The notes under the pieces were generated by a model that saw only the letters and a program-made list of their open reading frames with translations, was not told the origin of the DNA and searched no databases. 33,022 nt of DNA from a virus. Position numbers and translations under genes: made by a program. The stretch spans positions 1 to 33,022 of the IMG/VR virus record IMGVR_UViG_3300036768_001032; one strand, written 5' to 3'. This document shows positions 1 to 7,539 of the stretch, piece after piece. Every line of letters starts with the position of its first letter. Position 1 is the first letter of the stretch.

Positions 1-144
1 ATTACCAGCGTCCCAGAGGCGCAAAGTCGCGCTAAAGCCGAACTTAAAAAATTCAGCGAAAGTGTTTTTGAGGCAAGATTCAAAACAACGAAAGCGGGGT
101 TAAGAGTCGGGCAAAAAATAAATTTAAATAGTTCAATACGGAGC
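1..144. repeat. Terminal redundancy (circular overlap), left copy
   Basis: These 144 bases recur at 32879-33022 with a single difference (G at 18, A at 32896). Both ends read through the same codons of one tail gene, so this is best explained as the overlap of a circular or circularly permuted assembly, not as two functional repeats. The mismatch falls in a third codon position (GAG/GAA, both Glu), suggesting natural variation between phage molecules. Confidence 0.93.
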
Positions 145-459
145 ATTAATAAAAATTTTAAAATCAATAGAATTAACGCTAAAGCGCGGGGCAACGACCA
201 TTTGGAGTACGAAGTTTCTATGATTGCTTCAGGGGAGGTTACTTTTACAGATATTATGGTTTCGCTTTTAGGTAAAGATAAACAGAATGTAGTAATAGCT
301 TCTAACGAAGTACTCCAAAGGCTGGAACATTTTGCAGAGACATTGTCGACGGCGGAGGTTATAACAACTTATAAAAAAACCCGACCATATACTTGGGGAC
401 AAGGCGGCTCAAACGACGCCTTATCGCCAAGAGGTTGGAATTTTGCAACTTACGCTTAA
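1..459 (+). CDS. Tail hub/baseplate-type protein, C-terminal part (continues from 31901)
   Basis: The frame is open from base 1 and ends at TAA 457-459. It is in phase with the gene that begins at 31901 once the 144-base overlap is collapsed, giving one protein of 478 residues (326 from the right end plus 152 here). There is no start codon with a ribosome site here; the first possible one (TTG at 202) is internal and should not be used. The gene follows the tape measure gene, the usual place of distal tail and hub proteins. The C-terminal part carries no catalytic motif I recognise. It precedes two appendage genes at 466 and 957 with 6-base spacings, implying one late transcript. Confidence 0.9.
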   Translation: MTSVPEAQSRAKAELKKFSESVFEARFKTTKAGLRVGQKINLNSSIRSINKNFKINRINAKARGNDHLEYEVSMIASGEVTFTDIMVSLLGKDKQNVVIASNEVLQRLEHFAETLSTAEVITTYKKTRPYTWGQGGSNDALSPRGWNFATYA

Positions 460-465
460 AAAACT

Positions 466-951
466 ATGGAAAAACAAAAAGAACAATCTAAAATTATAGG
501 TAGAGTTCGAATTATCACTACAAAAGCAGGCACGAAAGAAGTGTTGCGAATTTCGGATTGGACACAAAATCTTATCGTCTCTGGCACAGATACCGGCAGG
601 AATCTTATCGCCCAGCGTCTTGGTGGAGTCAATACCTACTCCCTTAACATCACACACGCCGATATCGGCACCGGGACGAACCCTCCTCAAAACAGTGATA
701 CGCAACTGCAGACACCAACGGTAAGGGCAACTAAAACAAACTCAACAATTTTAAACAATGTTGTTACCATTCAATTTTTTTTCTCCGATTCGTCGTTGCC
801 AGACGGAACATATACAGAGTTTGGTACATTTATTGATGGCTCTGGGACCATAAGCTCGGGGCGATTATTTAATAGAGTTTTGTTTGGCACGCCATACACA
901 AAGGCGACCGGGGAAGACACAACAATTGAAGTAGAAATAACAATAACTTAA
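466..951 (+). CDS. Small virion appendage protein, 161 aa
   Basis: This 161-residue protein sits between the tail hub and the large fibre and has no SD (the start is preceded by A-rich sequence), like the other late genes. Residues about 64-80 read ADIGTGTNPPQNSDTQL, followed by a Ser/Thr-rich beta-strand pattern and an acidic beta end (TIEVEITIT). The same layout, an I-x-T/W-G-T-G segment, then SDT-x-L, then an I/E-rich final strand, occurs in the head-side protein at 21604-22146, so the two look like distant paralogues. I infer a beta-sandwich structural or adhesion protein; no precise family is assigned. Confidence 0.75.
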   Translation: MEKQKEQSKIIGRVRIITTKAGTKEVLRISDWTQNLIVSGTDTGRNLIAQRLGGVNTYSLNITHADIGTGTNPPQNSDTQLQTPTVRATKTNSTILNNVVTIQFFFSDSSLPDGTYTEFGTFIDGSGTISSGRLFNRVLFGTPYTKATGEDTTIEVEITIT

Positions 952-956
952 CAACT

Positions 957-2762
957 ATGAGAAGTTCACAAGTCAATATCGGCGATAGCATATTAGCTTC
1001 GCAATACAACAACTTAAGAAAAGATGCCTACGGCGGTAGTATGCTTTTAGCGCACGAGCAAGCTACGCCAAATTTAACACTTTATGTGGAAAGCGGCGTC
1101 TGTTATGTTGGTAATACGCGGGTGGTGTTCAATGGGGGCAACAGCCCGTCGTTTACAGCGCCAACAACTAATCCGCGCATTGACTTACTCGTTATTGACA
1201 GCGCCGGGACGCTGTCAATTATTCAGGGTACACCAGCGGCGAGCCCGGTACCGCCAGCTTATCCAAACGACAAAACAGTAATTTGCGAAGTTTATAACCG
1301 TGTCGGCGAAACAAGCATCAAAGACGCAGACGATGGCGTCAATGGTTATATTTACCGGGACGTTAGACCAATCATTGATAGAACTTATATTTCAAGCACT
1401 AACCAAATCGCGGCTGGAGCACTCACCGGCGATAAATTTGCCAACTTGGGTTCAATCCCGTCAGGAGCTGGAGTAATTCCGTCCGCCAACCTCCCCACTA
1501 ATTTGGGCGCAACTAAAATCGATGTAATTGCGGGGGAGAACATAACCGCAGGTGATAGTTGCATTATTATCAATGATTTAGAGCAAAAAGTAATGGACGG
1601 CATAATCTCTGACAGCAATAAAGAATTCGGAAACACCACAATTCAAAAAAGAGCAATTCGCATTATTCCCCAAACAACAATTACGTCAAGTCAAATTACA
1701 AGTTATATAGCAAGAATTGGTAGCCCAACAGACAATATATACATCACAATTCAGACCGACAGCGGGGGATTGCCAAGCGGCACAGTGATCACAAACGGAA
1801 CTTCAAATAACATACTTGGTTCTGGATTATCAACGGCTTACACCAAGCAGACATTTAATTTCGCCTCCGCATTTACTCTTAATGCCGGAACTGCTTATTG
1901 GATTGTGTTCCAAAGAAGCGGAGCGCTGGATAATGTTAACCGCTATTCCATTGATTGTATGAGCGGCTCAGAAGGTGGCAGCGCCGGTAACAATTATGGT
2001 CCTTTTCTTGGACGATATTACAATGGAACAAGCTGGAATAACAACAACAACAGAACTGGTAATTTTGTTGTGGTAATTGCCAGCGGGTCGCCATCATTTT
2101 CAGCTTGGAAAACAAATTCTAATTACGAGGGTCTTGGTCGATTTGACGGATTTGCAACAACAACCGTGTCAGCAGGACAAACGGCTTCGCTATTGATTTC
2201 TGGCATTTTTAATGGGTTGAGCGGTTTAGTCGCGGGAAAACAATACTATACCAAACACATAAGTGGAGCTATAACAACCACTCCAACGGGATATATGTCT
2301 GTTCCCGTAGGACGAGCAATTAGCTCCACCGAGCTTTTAATCGAAAGCCAGCCACGAGTTTCAATTAGAAAAAGGTTTAGCATAGACCCGGCAACATATC
2401 CATCGTCCGGAGGTAATCTTATTATCTTTCACGGATTAGGACGAATTCCGAGAGCGATTAAATTTACATATAGCGCTATATCCACCTCCTCTAACATTGG
2501 AACAACATTTGGCACCGGTTTCTATTTCAATAACGACCAAACGGGTGGATATTATTTTGTTGGGAATATAGGAATAGTTGAGAAAAGCTCAATGCAAGCC
2601 GACATTACAACGGGGACGAATGTTATAGATACAAGAGGAAGCGATGGTTCGAGTAAATGGAGCGGCAGCGTCGCAGAGCTGACTGAATATTTTGTTGCGT
2701 TAAACTTAACTTATGGATCAACACCCGGATATCTTAATATAATCCTTGAAGCTTACTATTGA
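957..2762 (+). CDS. Tail fibre / receptor-binding protein candidate, 601 aa
   Basis: A 601-residue protein starting 5 bases after the preceding stop, without SD. The N-terminal ~140 residues (opening MRSSQVNIGDSILASQYNNL) form a conserved-looking baseplate-attachment module; the middle (about 225-380) is rich in Gly, Ser, Thr and Asn, as in beta-rich receptor-binding domains; the last ~120 residues are aromatic and Gly-rich. It is the largest protein of the tail-tip block and the last gene before the accessory region, the usual position of a host-recognition fibre. Specific receptor and fold cannot be read from the sequence. Length and position make the role likely; the name is inference. Confidence 0.75.
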   Translation: MRSSQVNIGDSILASQYNNLRKDAYGGSMLLAHEQATPNLTLYVESGVCYVGNTRVVFNGGNSPSFTAPTTNPRIDLLVIDSAGTLSIIQGTPAASPVPPAYPNDKTVICEVYNRVGETSIKDADDGVNGYIYRDVRPIIDRTYISSTNQIAAGALTGDKFANLGSIPSGAGVIPSANLPTNLGATKIDVIAGENITAGDSCIIINDLEQKVMDGIISDSNKEFGNTTIQKRAIRIIPQTTITSSQITSYIARIGSPTDNIYITIQTDSGGLPSGTVITNGTSNNILGSGLSTAYTKQTFNFASAFTLNAGTAYWIVFQRSGALDNVNRYSIDCMSGSEGGSAGNNYGPFLGRYYNGTSWNNNNNRTGNFVVVIASGSPSFSAWKTNSNYEGLGRFDGFATTTVSAGQTASLLISGIFNGLSGLVAGKQYYTKHISGAITTTPTGYMSVPVGRAISSTELLIESQPRVSIRKRFSIDPATYPSSGGNLIIFHGLGRIPRAIKFTYSAISTSSNIGTTFGTGFYFNNDQTGGYYFVGNIGIVEKSSMQADITTGTNVIDTRGSDGSSKWSGSVAELTEYFVALNLTYGSTPGYLNIILEAYY

Positions 2763-2786
2763 TTTTTGATAACGATAATATATAAT
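2759..2786 (+). promoter_or_regulatory. Sigma70-type promoter for 2798 gene, near-leaderless
   Basis: TTGATT at 2759-2764 and TATAAT at 2781-2786 are separated by 16 bases. Expected start of transcription is near 2792-2794, only about 4-6 bases before the ATG at 2798, so the mRNA would be leaderless or nearly so. The -35 overlaps the end of the fibre gene. The box pair resembles those at 7244, 11139, 11728 and 13248. Confidence 0.72.
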
Positions 2787-2797
2787 TATATAAAGGT

Positions 2798-3040
2798 ATG
2801 GACAGAGACACACACAATGAAATAATGAGAGCCATTGGCAGGCTGGAAGGCACGCAAAACCAAATGCTTGAAGAAATGCGGGCAGGGTTTAGGCGTATCA
2901 ATGGCACTCTGGACGAACACGATAAAAAAATAAATAAACTGGAAAACGATAACGCTTATCGCAAAGGAATATCTGCTGCTATTAGCCTCGTTGTCTCTTC
3001 TGCGGTAAGCTTTTTTTCTTTTATATTCAGAGATAAGTAA
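2798..3040 (+). CDS. Coiled-coil protein with C-terminal membrane segment (holin/XhlA-like candidate)
   Basis: 80 residues. The first ~55 are charged and helical, with the heptad-like segment RRINGTLDEHDKKINKLEND; residues about 56-77 form one hydrophobic membrane span (ISAAISLVVSSAVSFFSFIF) followed by RDK. This is the topology of the small XhlA-type haemolysin/holin accessory proteins that often follow tail fibre genes. It has its own promoter directly upstream and almost no 5-prime leader. Function as lysis accessory protein is inferred from topology and position; a second holin candidate lies at 7864. Confidence 0.72.
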   Translation: MDRDTHNEIMRAIGRLEGTQNQMLEEMRAGFRRINGTLDEHDKKINKLENDNAYRKGISAAISLVVSSAVSFFSFIFRDK

Positions 3041-3063
3041 GTTCTTTTGAAAGGAGGTAAGCT

Positions 3064-3300
3064 ATGTGTCCTTACTGCGGACGAAAGGAGGAAGATATGC
3101 GTGGCAGCATTGCTGCTCGGCGAGGTCGGGACGAAGCGTTAAGGGAAGTTCTTCACTTGGTTGAAGAACTGCGGGACAAGGCGTTGCACGAGGCTGATTT
3201 ATTTGGCGGGGTCAAAAAGGTCGGCATCAATCACGAAATCACGGCGTATGCAAGGATAATCAAGGCAATCAAAACGATACTTGGCGAGGACACTGGCTAA
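3064..3300 (+). CDS. Small protein with two SD-led in-frame starts
   Basis: A 78-residue protein if started at 3064, after the SD AAAGGAGG. The first eleven codons include CPYCG (one half of a zinc ribbon) and also encode a second perfect SD (CGAAAGGAGG) followed by an in-frame ATG at 3097, giving a 67-residue form without the cysteines. Both starts look usable. The body is helical (EALREVLHLVEELRDKALHE; AYARIIKAIKTIL). I do not recognise the family. A strong GC-rich hairpin follows its stop. Base composition is richer in G+C than in the structural genes. Confidence 0.75.
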   Translation: MCPYCGRKEEDMRGSIAARRGRDEALREVLHLVEELRDKALHEADLFGGVKKVGINHEITAYARIIKAIKTILGEDTG

Positions 3301-3314
3301 CCGTCAGTAATCAC

Positions 3315-3360
3315 GGGGGCGGGAAAAGAATTCGGAATAATTCCGAAAATCCCCGCCCCC
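3315..3360. other. GC-rich intergenic hairpin
   Basis: GGGGGCGGG at 3315-3323 pairs with CCCGCCCCC at 3352-3360. Inside, TTCGGAA (3331-3337) pairs with TTCCGAA (3341-3347). No T-run follows, so it is not a typical intrinsic terminator. Its core CGGAATAATTCCG (3333-3345) almost recurs in the hairpin at 4972-5000. Confidence 0.8.
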
Positions 3361-3369
3361 ATCACAAAA

Positions 3370-3465
3370 ATGAAACAAAGAATTTTAAGCGAATTAATCT
3401 CAATTATCGGCAGATTAATTTCAGGCGGCATCTTATATCTTCTTTACCGCCTTTTCAATCAATGA
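3370..3465 (+). CDS. 31-residue membrane micro-protein
   Basis: Open frame of 31 residues starting ATG 3370, basic N-terminus (MKQR) then a single hydrophobic/amphipathic stretch (ELISIIGRLISGGILYLLYR). Its TGA (3463-3465) overlaps the ATG of the next gene at 3462 in the ATGA manner, which suggests translational coupling and supports it as a real gene. No SD is visible. Function unknown; a small membrane or lysis peptide is possible. Confidence 0.5.
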   Translation: MKQRILSELISIIGRLISGGILYLLYRLFNQ

Positions 3466-4055
3466 AATATAACCCGCAAAAAGATTTGGAACTAAAAAAA
3501 AGAGCTGTTGATGTTTTCACCAGAGAGCTAAATTTATTTTTAAAAAAGCGAATGGAAAAAGGGACAAAATCCCATCGCAACGATTGGCGTTATACCAATT
3601 TAGACAAAGAAGCGATTGAGGAAATTTTTGATTTCCTCAATTATTTTTTTGTGCTTAAAAAATTGTTATGGCGGGAAGACAAAAAAAGACCCAAAAGAGT
3701 TTGTTTTGATTTTGACGGCGTTGTAGTTAAAAAATACAAAAAATACACACCGTTTAAATTCGAAAAGATTAATCAAAAAATTGCAAAACTTATTAGAAAG
3801 CTTTATCGGAAGTATCAGATTGTTATTTTTACTGCGAGGCAATCGGAAGAGTTGCCAGAGATTGCCAAGTTCTTAAAGAAAAATAAAGTTCCTTTTGATA
3901 GAATTACCAACGAAAAAGTGCCAGCGTTGATATATGTAGACGATAGAGCTTTTAGGTTTGTTAGCGATAAGCAAATCCCAGAGATTGAAAAAGCAATAAA
4001 ACAGGAAGAGCGGGGCTGGGTTGACGAAGTCCGCAAAGACTATCGGGCGGTGTGA
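3462..4055 (+). CDS. HAD-superfamily hydrolase
   Basis: 197 residues. HAD signature: FDFDG with nucleophile and acid Asp83 and Asp85, motif II FTAR (Thr124), a Lys near 152, and motif IV YVDDRA (Asp160, Asp161). The first ~75 residues are a charged helical N-terminal region outside the core. HAD enzymes of this size are usually phosphatases acting on nucleotides, polynucleotide ends or small metabolites; the substrate cannot be read here. The start overlaps the micro-protein stop. A 12-bp hairpin lies just downstream. Codon use is A+T-rich, unlike its more GC-rich neighbours at 3064 and 4126. Confidence 0.85.
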   Translation: MKYNPQKDLELKKRAVDVFTRELNLFLKKRMEKGTKSHRNDWRYTNLDKEAIEEIFDFLNYFFVLKKLLWREDKKRPKRVCFDFDGVVVKKYKKYTPFKFEKINQKIAKLIRKLYRKYQIVIFTARQSEELPEIAKFLKKNKVPFDRITNEKVPALIYVDDRAFRFVSDKQIPEIEKAIKQEERGWVDEVRKDYRAV

Positions 4056-4062
4056 GCTTTTT

Positions 4063-4096
4063 ATCTGGCTATTGTTGAGGCGAGCAATAGCCAGAT
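4063..4096. other. Intergenic hairpin after HAD gene
   Basis: ATCTGGCTATTG at 4063-4074 pairs perfectly with CAATAGCCAGAT at 4085-4096 around a 10-base loop. No T-run follows on the + strand. It lies between the HAD gene and the SD of the 4126 gene and may be an RNA processing or stability element. Confidence 0.8.
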
Positions 4097-4125
4097 TAAG
4101 AGTTCATTGCCAAAAGGAGGGCAAG

Positions 4126-4401
4126 ATGAAGAACATCGGCTTCGGTATCGTGTGCTGGGAAGATGCGGCGTCGTATGAGCGGGCTTATAGTCTTGAAGAT
4201 TGCAAGCTGGTCGGACAGACCACCATCGGGCAAATCTTCGAGACCGAGACCACTTATATAGTAATCACAACGATACAAGAGGGCGGAAGTTGTTTTGACG
4301 CCGTCGTGATACCAAAGTGCTGGGTCTGGGACATTACCAGATTAAAGGAGGTCAAAGATGCCAAGCCAAGAGCTAAAAAGATGGCTGGAAAGAATGCGTG
4401 A
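4126..4401 (+). CDS. Unknown 91-aa protein
   Basis: The start at ATG 4126 is chosen because AAAAGGAGGG lies just upstream; the frame is open further upstream but crosses the hairpin and has no better start. The protein is mixed alpha/beta (IGFGIVCWEDAAS; TTYIVITTIQEGG; AVVIPKCWVW) and ends in a basic tail whose codons overlap the start of the next gene by 44 bases. The first ~75 residues look like one compact beta-rich domain. No family recognised. The SD-led gene belongs to the GC-richer accessory cassette. Confidence 0.75.
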   Translation: MKNIGFGIVCWEDAASYERAYSLEDCKLVGQTTIGQIFETETTYIVITTIQEGGSCFDAVVIPKCWVWDITRLKEVKDAKPRAKKMAGKNA

Positions 4402-4987
4402 AGAAAAACTCCAAGACCCCTACTTCTATGCCAGACCCAAAGAGTATCACTCCTCCAAGCTAAACCCTAACCATTGCTTAAATGCCAAATGGCGAGCATT
4501 TATGCGAGCAATGGAAGAGGGAAGGCATCCAGACTTGCCATTAAAGGCAAGACTGCGTATGCAAATGGGGGAGCTGGTGCATCGAGAGATTGAGCGACTA
4601 ATCGGAGATGACTTCCAAAAAGAAGTCGTCGCTAAAATACCGATACTGGACTTCCACATCGTTTGCAGGGCGGACTTGCTTGGCAAGGATGTAGTAATAG
4701 ACATTAAGACTTGGGACAGGAAAGACCAGCCACTACCTAAAAAGCCAGAGGTTGGACACCTCTACCAAGTCAATACCTATTGCTACGCTTTTCAGCGTAA
4801 GGTTGCCAAGCTTTGGTATATCAACTACAACACAGGCGAAGATGTTTGGTTTGAGCATCGAGCCGACCCCAAGATGTACCGTGATGTTATCGCTTATGCC
4901 ACACTTCTTGATTGGTTCATAACTCACAATCAAGAGCCACCACACAAGCCAGATTGCCGATGCCATCACAAGGGCGGAATGGAATAA
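4358..4987 (+). CDS. Cas4/RecB-like PD-(D/E)XK exonuclease
   Basis: 209 residues, SD AAAGGAGGTC. A RecB-family core is visible: GELVHREIERL (conserved His about residue 75), the Asp of CRADLLGKD (about 104), then VVIDIKTW with the Asp-x-Lys pair (about 114-116), and a Gln-Tyr motif in HLYQVNTYCYAF. There is one Cys near the N-terminus (NPNHCLNAKW, about residue 40) and a C-terminal cluster DCRCHH, reminiscent of the split Fe-S cysteines of Cas4 and AddB nucleases, although only three cysteines plus histidines are obvious. It likely degrades or trims DNA ends in replication or recombination; phage Cas4-like proteins have also been linked to CRISPR interference. A second PD-(D/E)XK protein lies at 14660. 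Confidence 0.8.
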   Translation: MPSQELKRWLERMREEKLQDPYFYARPKEYHSSKLNPNHCLNAKWRAFMRAMEEGRHPDLPLKARLRMQMGELVHREIERLIGDDFQKEVVAKIPILDFHIVCRADLLGKDVVIDIKTWDRKDQPLPKKPEVGHLYQVNTYCYAFQRKVAKLWYINYNTGEDVWFEHRADPKMYRDVIAYATLLDWFITHNQEPPHKPDCRCHHKGGME

Positions 4988-5043
4988 TTCCGTTCCGCCC
5001 AGCTGTTTTTTGAGGACTTTGCCAGCAGTCCCCAGAAAACAGC
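4972..5043. other. Two tandem hairpins between nuclease and protease genes
   Basis: Hairpin 1: GGGCGGAA 4972-4979 with TTCCGCCC 4993-5000, enclosing GGAATAATTCC; it contains the stop of the upstream gene. Hairpin 2: GCTGTTTT 5002-5009 with AAAACAGC 5036-5043, and inner GGACT 5014-5018 with AGTCC 5027-5031. Hairpin 1 is followed within 6 bases by a T-run, so it may act as a weak terminator; the pair resembles a processing site before the strong SD at about 5066. Confidence 0.72.
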
Positions 5044-5077
5044 AATGTTTTCTGAGTTCTTTACAAAGGAGGTAGTT

Positions 5078-6007
5078 ATGCGGGCTTTGTTGGCGGCTTG
5101 CTTGCTGTTGGTCGTTGCCGTTCCTTCCTTTGGCTTGCTGTCAAGGGAGTGGCGGTTCATTGAGCGGGACGGGACTGTTTGGCTTCAGAGAGGAGTAGCT
5201 GTTTTTGACGAGTTTCAAAAAGGCGACAACCCCCCAGTGGCTTCAATGTGTCAAGATGTGCCAAGACTTGACTATTCTTTGGCTTCCGATATTCCTCTAA
5301 AAGAGGATGAGAGCGTTTTAAATAAACTCTACACACGCATCGGAAGATGGAGCGTTAGGACTTTGCATATCTGGGGCTACGACAACATCGAAACCGATGA
5401 TTGTAAGTTCATTCTCGGCTGGGGGACGGCTTTTGTTATCGGTCTTTATGGCGACAAACTCATCTGGGCGACAGTTGAGCACAATGTAGACACCAGAAAA
5501 TACTGGGACAAGACCGTAGCTACTCAATGGTTCATCAGGGACGATGAAGGAGGCTGGCGGGAGCTGTTTCTGGTGGGTTGTTCAAAAGATAGATTTTGCA
5601 TTCTTTTGAGCAACAACCTACCACTGCTTCCGATTAACCTTTTTGACGACGACTATATCACTAACGACATCAAAGTTCTTGATAAGACCTATGTCTATGG
5701 TTGTTCTCTCGTCCCAGAGCGGATAAAATACCTCGTCCATTATAAACTTCATTTCTTTTGTTTAGGAAATGAAGGCTATGTGAATTCTCCGCATAGTATT
5801 AAATATAGGGGCGGGGGCGACTTCCTTGTGAGCAATTCAGCAATGCCTGGCTTTTCTGGGTCGCCAGTGCTAATGTATCAAGACCGATGGCTACTCCTTG
5901 GCGTCGTCAATGCTGGCGTGGAGGGGGTTTTTACCGCCGTCCACTTTCTTGACCCAAAAATTCTTCAAAAAGTTAAGGACTGGCTGGCTAAAAACCCAAT
6001 GCGTTAA
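5078..6007 (+). CDS. Secreted trypsin-like serine protease
   Basis: The start is ATG 5078, after the SD AAAGGAGGTAG; an ATG-free upstream extension of the frame is ignored. The first ~20 residues (MRALLAACLLLVVAVPSFG) are a clear signal peptide. The S1-type triad is visible: His135 in TVEHNV after the strand GWGTAFVIG, Asp171 in KDRFCILLSN (matching the usual D-x-A-x-L-x strand) and Ser260 in PGFSGSPV, followed by a WLLLGVVNAG strand. Length 309 residues fits a single-domain HtrA/trypsin-like peptidase without PDZ. It should act outside the cytoplasmic membrane; possible roles are degrading host surface proteins, superinfection exclusion or virion release. This is unusual cargo for a small siphovirus. 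Confidence 0.85.
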   Translation: MRALLAACLLLVVAVPSFGLLSREWRFIERDGTVWLQRGVAVFDEFQKGDNPPVASMCQDVPRLDYSLASDIPLKEDESVLNKLYTRIGRWSVRTLHIWGYDNIETDDCKFILGWGTAFVIGLYGDKLIWATVEHNVDTRKYWDKTVATQWFIRDDEGGWRELFLVGCSKDRFCILLSNNLPLLPINLFDDDYITNDIKVLDKTYVYGCSLVPERIKYLVHYKLHFFCLGNEGYVNSPHSIKYRGGGDFLVSNSAMPGFSGSPVLMYQDRWLLLGVVNAGVEGVFTAVHFLDPKILQKVKDWLAKNPMR

Positions 6008-6022
6008 CTATCTCCTGTTGGC

Positions 6023-6058
6023 GGGGTGGGTATCTTTCTTATGATTGATATCCACCCC
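6023..6058. other. Intergenic hairpin before methyltransferase
   Basis: GGGGTGGGTATC 6023-6034 pairs with GATATCCACCCC 6047-6058 (one G-U pair) around a 12-base loop. It is followed by C/T-rich sequence and the start of the methyltransferase gene at 6081. No real T-run, so a processing or stability role is as likely as termination. Confidence 0.75.
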
Positions 6059-6080
6059 CCTTTCTATCACTCTAAACAAT

Positions 6081-7247
6081 ATGTATAAAATTGAAGAAAT
6101 AAAAAATAAAATTATTTGCGGAGATACATTAACAGAATTAAAAAAGCTTCCAAATGAATGTGTGGATTTGGTTATCACTTCCCCGCCTTATTATGGTCTT
6201 CGCAAGTATGGCGATTATAAAGAACAAATAGGATTAGAAGAAACATTTAACGAATATCTTGAAAAAATTTTAGCAATTACAGCCGAGATAAAAAGGATTT
6301 TGAAGCCGACGGGGCAGTTTTGGCTAAATCTGGGGGATTGTTATGGGGGAAGTGGTATGGGAACGAGTTATGATAGACAAACCTGTGGACCAAATTCTAT
6401 TCTAAAAGGAAAGTTAGATAAATTTCCAAAGGTTGGACATTCAAGGGGCAGGATGGATAAATGTTTGTTGATGATGCCTGAAAGGATAGCAATAAAAATG
6501 ATTGATGAGCAGGGATGGATATTACGAAACAAAATTAAATGGGCAAAGCAAATTCTGCATTTTAAAGAAAAAAGAACCTATGGAAGTGTAATGCCAACAT
6601 CAGTAAAAGACAGATTTAATGAAAGCGGGGAAGAATTATATTTCTTTGTTAAGAGTAAAAAGTATTATAGCGATTTAGATGTGGTGAGATTACCACCTCA
6701 AAGCGAATTAAATTTTGAAAGACCAAGAATGGGACAAGGAAATCAAACTATCTATGAACAAAAAAGAGCGGCTGGAATTGTAAGACAACAAAATTATCCC
6801 GCAAGCAAATATAACAAATTCAATTATAGGGTAAGAGACGCCAAAAGGAAGGCTGGTCAACCACAATTTAGGGCAAGCGAAGAAGAAATAAAAAGATATC
6901 AAGGCAAATTTGCTGGCGTGCCAAATAAAATTAATGAAAGTCTCACAAATGTAGTTGGTAAAAATCTGCCAACCATCTGGTTAATACAAATCGAACCCCA
7001 TAATTTTCAGAAAGAACTTGGTATGAACACAGACCATTTTGCCATTTTTCCACAAGCGTTATGCGAAATTCCAATTAAATTTGGTTGTCCAAAAGACGGC
7101 ATTGTTTTAGATCCATTTATGGGAAGCGGCACTACAGCTATTGTTGCTAAAAAACTTAACAGAAATTTTATAGGTATTGAATTAAATAGTGATTATATTA
7201 AAATAGCAAACGAAAGAATAAAGAAGGTACAACCAGAAATTATTTGA
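6081..7247 (+). CDS. DNA methyltransferase, N4-cytosine/N6-adenine type
   Basis: 388 residues from ATG 6081; the open frame extends upstream through the hairpin but has no good start there. Catalytic motif IV is TSPPY (33-37), near the N-terminus; the AdoMet-binding motif I is DPFMGSGTT at about 344-352, near the C-terminus. This order (IV before I) is the beta class. TSPPY is typical of N4-cytosine methyltransferases, but N6-adenine enzymes of this class exist. The middle (about 170-300) is the presumed target-recognition region. No restriction enzyme gene is adjacent, so it is probably an orphan methyltransferase that masks the phage DNA from host restriction. No SD. Confidence 0.9.
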   Translation: MYKIEEIKNKIICGDTLTELKKLPNECVDLVITSPPYYGLRKYGDYKEQIGLEETFNEYLEKILAITAEIKRILKPTGQFWLNLGDCYGGSGMGTSYDRQTCGPNSILKGKLDKFPKVGHSRGRMDKCLLMMPERIAIKMIDEQGWILRNKIKWAKQILHFKEKRTYGSVMPTSVKDRFNESGEELYFFVKSKKYYSDLDVVRLPPQSELNFERPRMGQGNQTIYEQKRAAGIVRQQNYPASKYNKFNYRVRDAKRKAGQPQFRASEEEIKRYQGKFAGVPNKINESLTNVVGKNLPTIWLIQIEPHNFQKELGMNTDHFAIFPQALCEIPIKFGCPKDGIVLDPFMGSGTTAIVAKKLNRNFIGIELNSDYIKIANERIKKVQPEII

Positions 7248-7271
7248 TTTTTTAAATTTTTAGGTTAAAAT
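7244..7271 (+). promoter_or_regulatory. Sigma70-type promoter for lysis block, short leader
   Basis: TTGATT at 7244-7249 and TAAAAT at 7266-7271 with a 16-base spacer. Transcription would start near 7277-7279, about 4-6 bases before ATG 7283. The -35 overlaps the methyltransferase stop codon. Confidence 0.62.
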
Positions 7272-7282
7272 AAACAATAGAT

Positions 7283-7441
7283 ATGAGATACTGTTTTATT
7301 TGCCGAAAGTGGTATGATACGAAGGATATTTTTTGCCGCCATCACGGGCAGTTTGCGGTTAAAATGATAAAAGCTCGGGACAGGCGGGCTAATAATTTAC
7401 CTCCAAAAATATCAAACGCCAAATCTTACAATGTATTATAA
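7283..7441 (+). CDS. 52-aa zinc-finger-like protein
   Basis: Small gene just downstream of a promoter, near-leaderless. MRYCFICRKW supplies a C-x2-C pair and DIFCRHH a C-x-H-H cluster, so a small zinc finger is plausible. The tail is basic. Its last ~45 bases overlap, in another frame, the coding sequence for the hydrophobic segment of the transglycosylase that follows. Function unknown; it may also serve as the translational entry for that gene (see the findings). Confidence 0.6.
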   Translation: MRYCFICRKWYDTKDIFCRHHGQFAVKMIKARDRRANNLPPKISNAKSYNVL

Positions 7442-7539
7442 TTTTAGCGGTAGTTTTTTTAATTTTACCCAAAATCGCTTCAGAAGGCGAAAATTTTGAA
7501 ATTTATCCTTTAAAAACCCTTGAAAATACTGATTATTTT

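Noticed and set aside
1084-1281. Shadow ORFs in other frames of the structural genes (for example 1084-1281 and 26024-26440)
   Set aside because: They overlap well-supported genes, lack ribosome sites and show no family pattern.
4063-5043. Integron attC-type sites
   Set aside because: The hairpins do not show the conserved core sites of attC, and no integron integrase is present.
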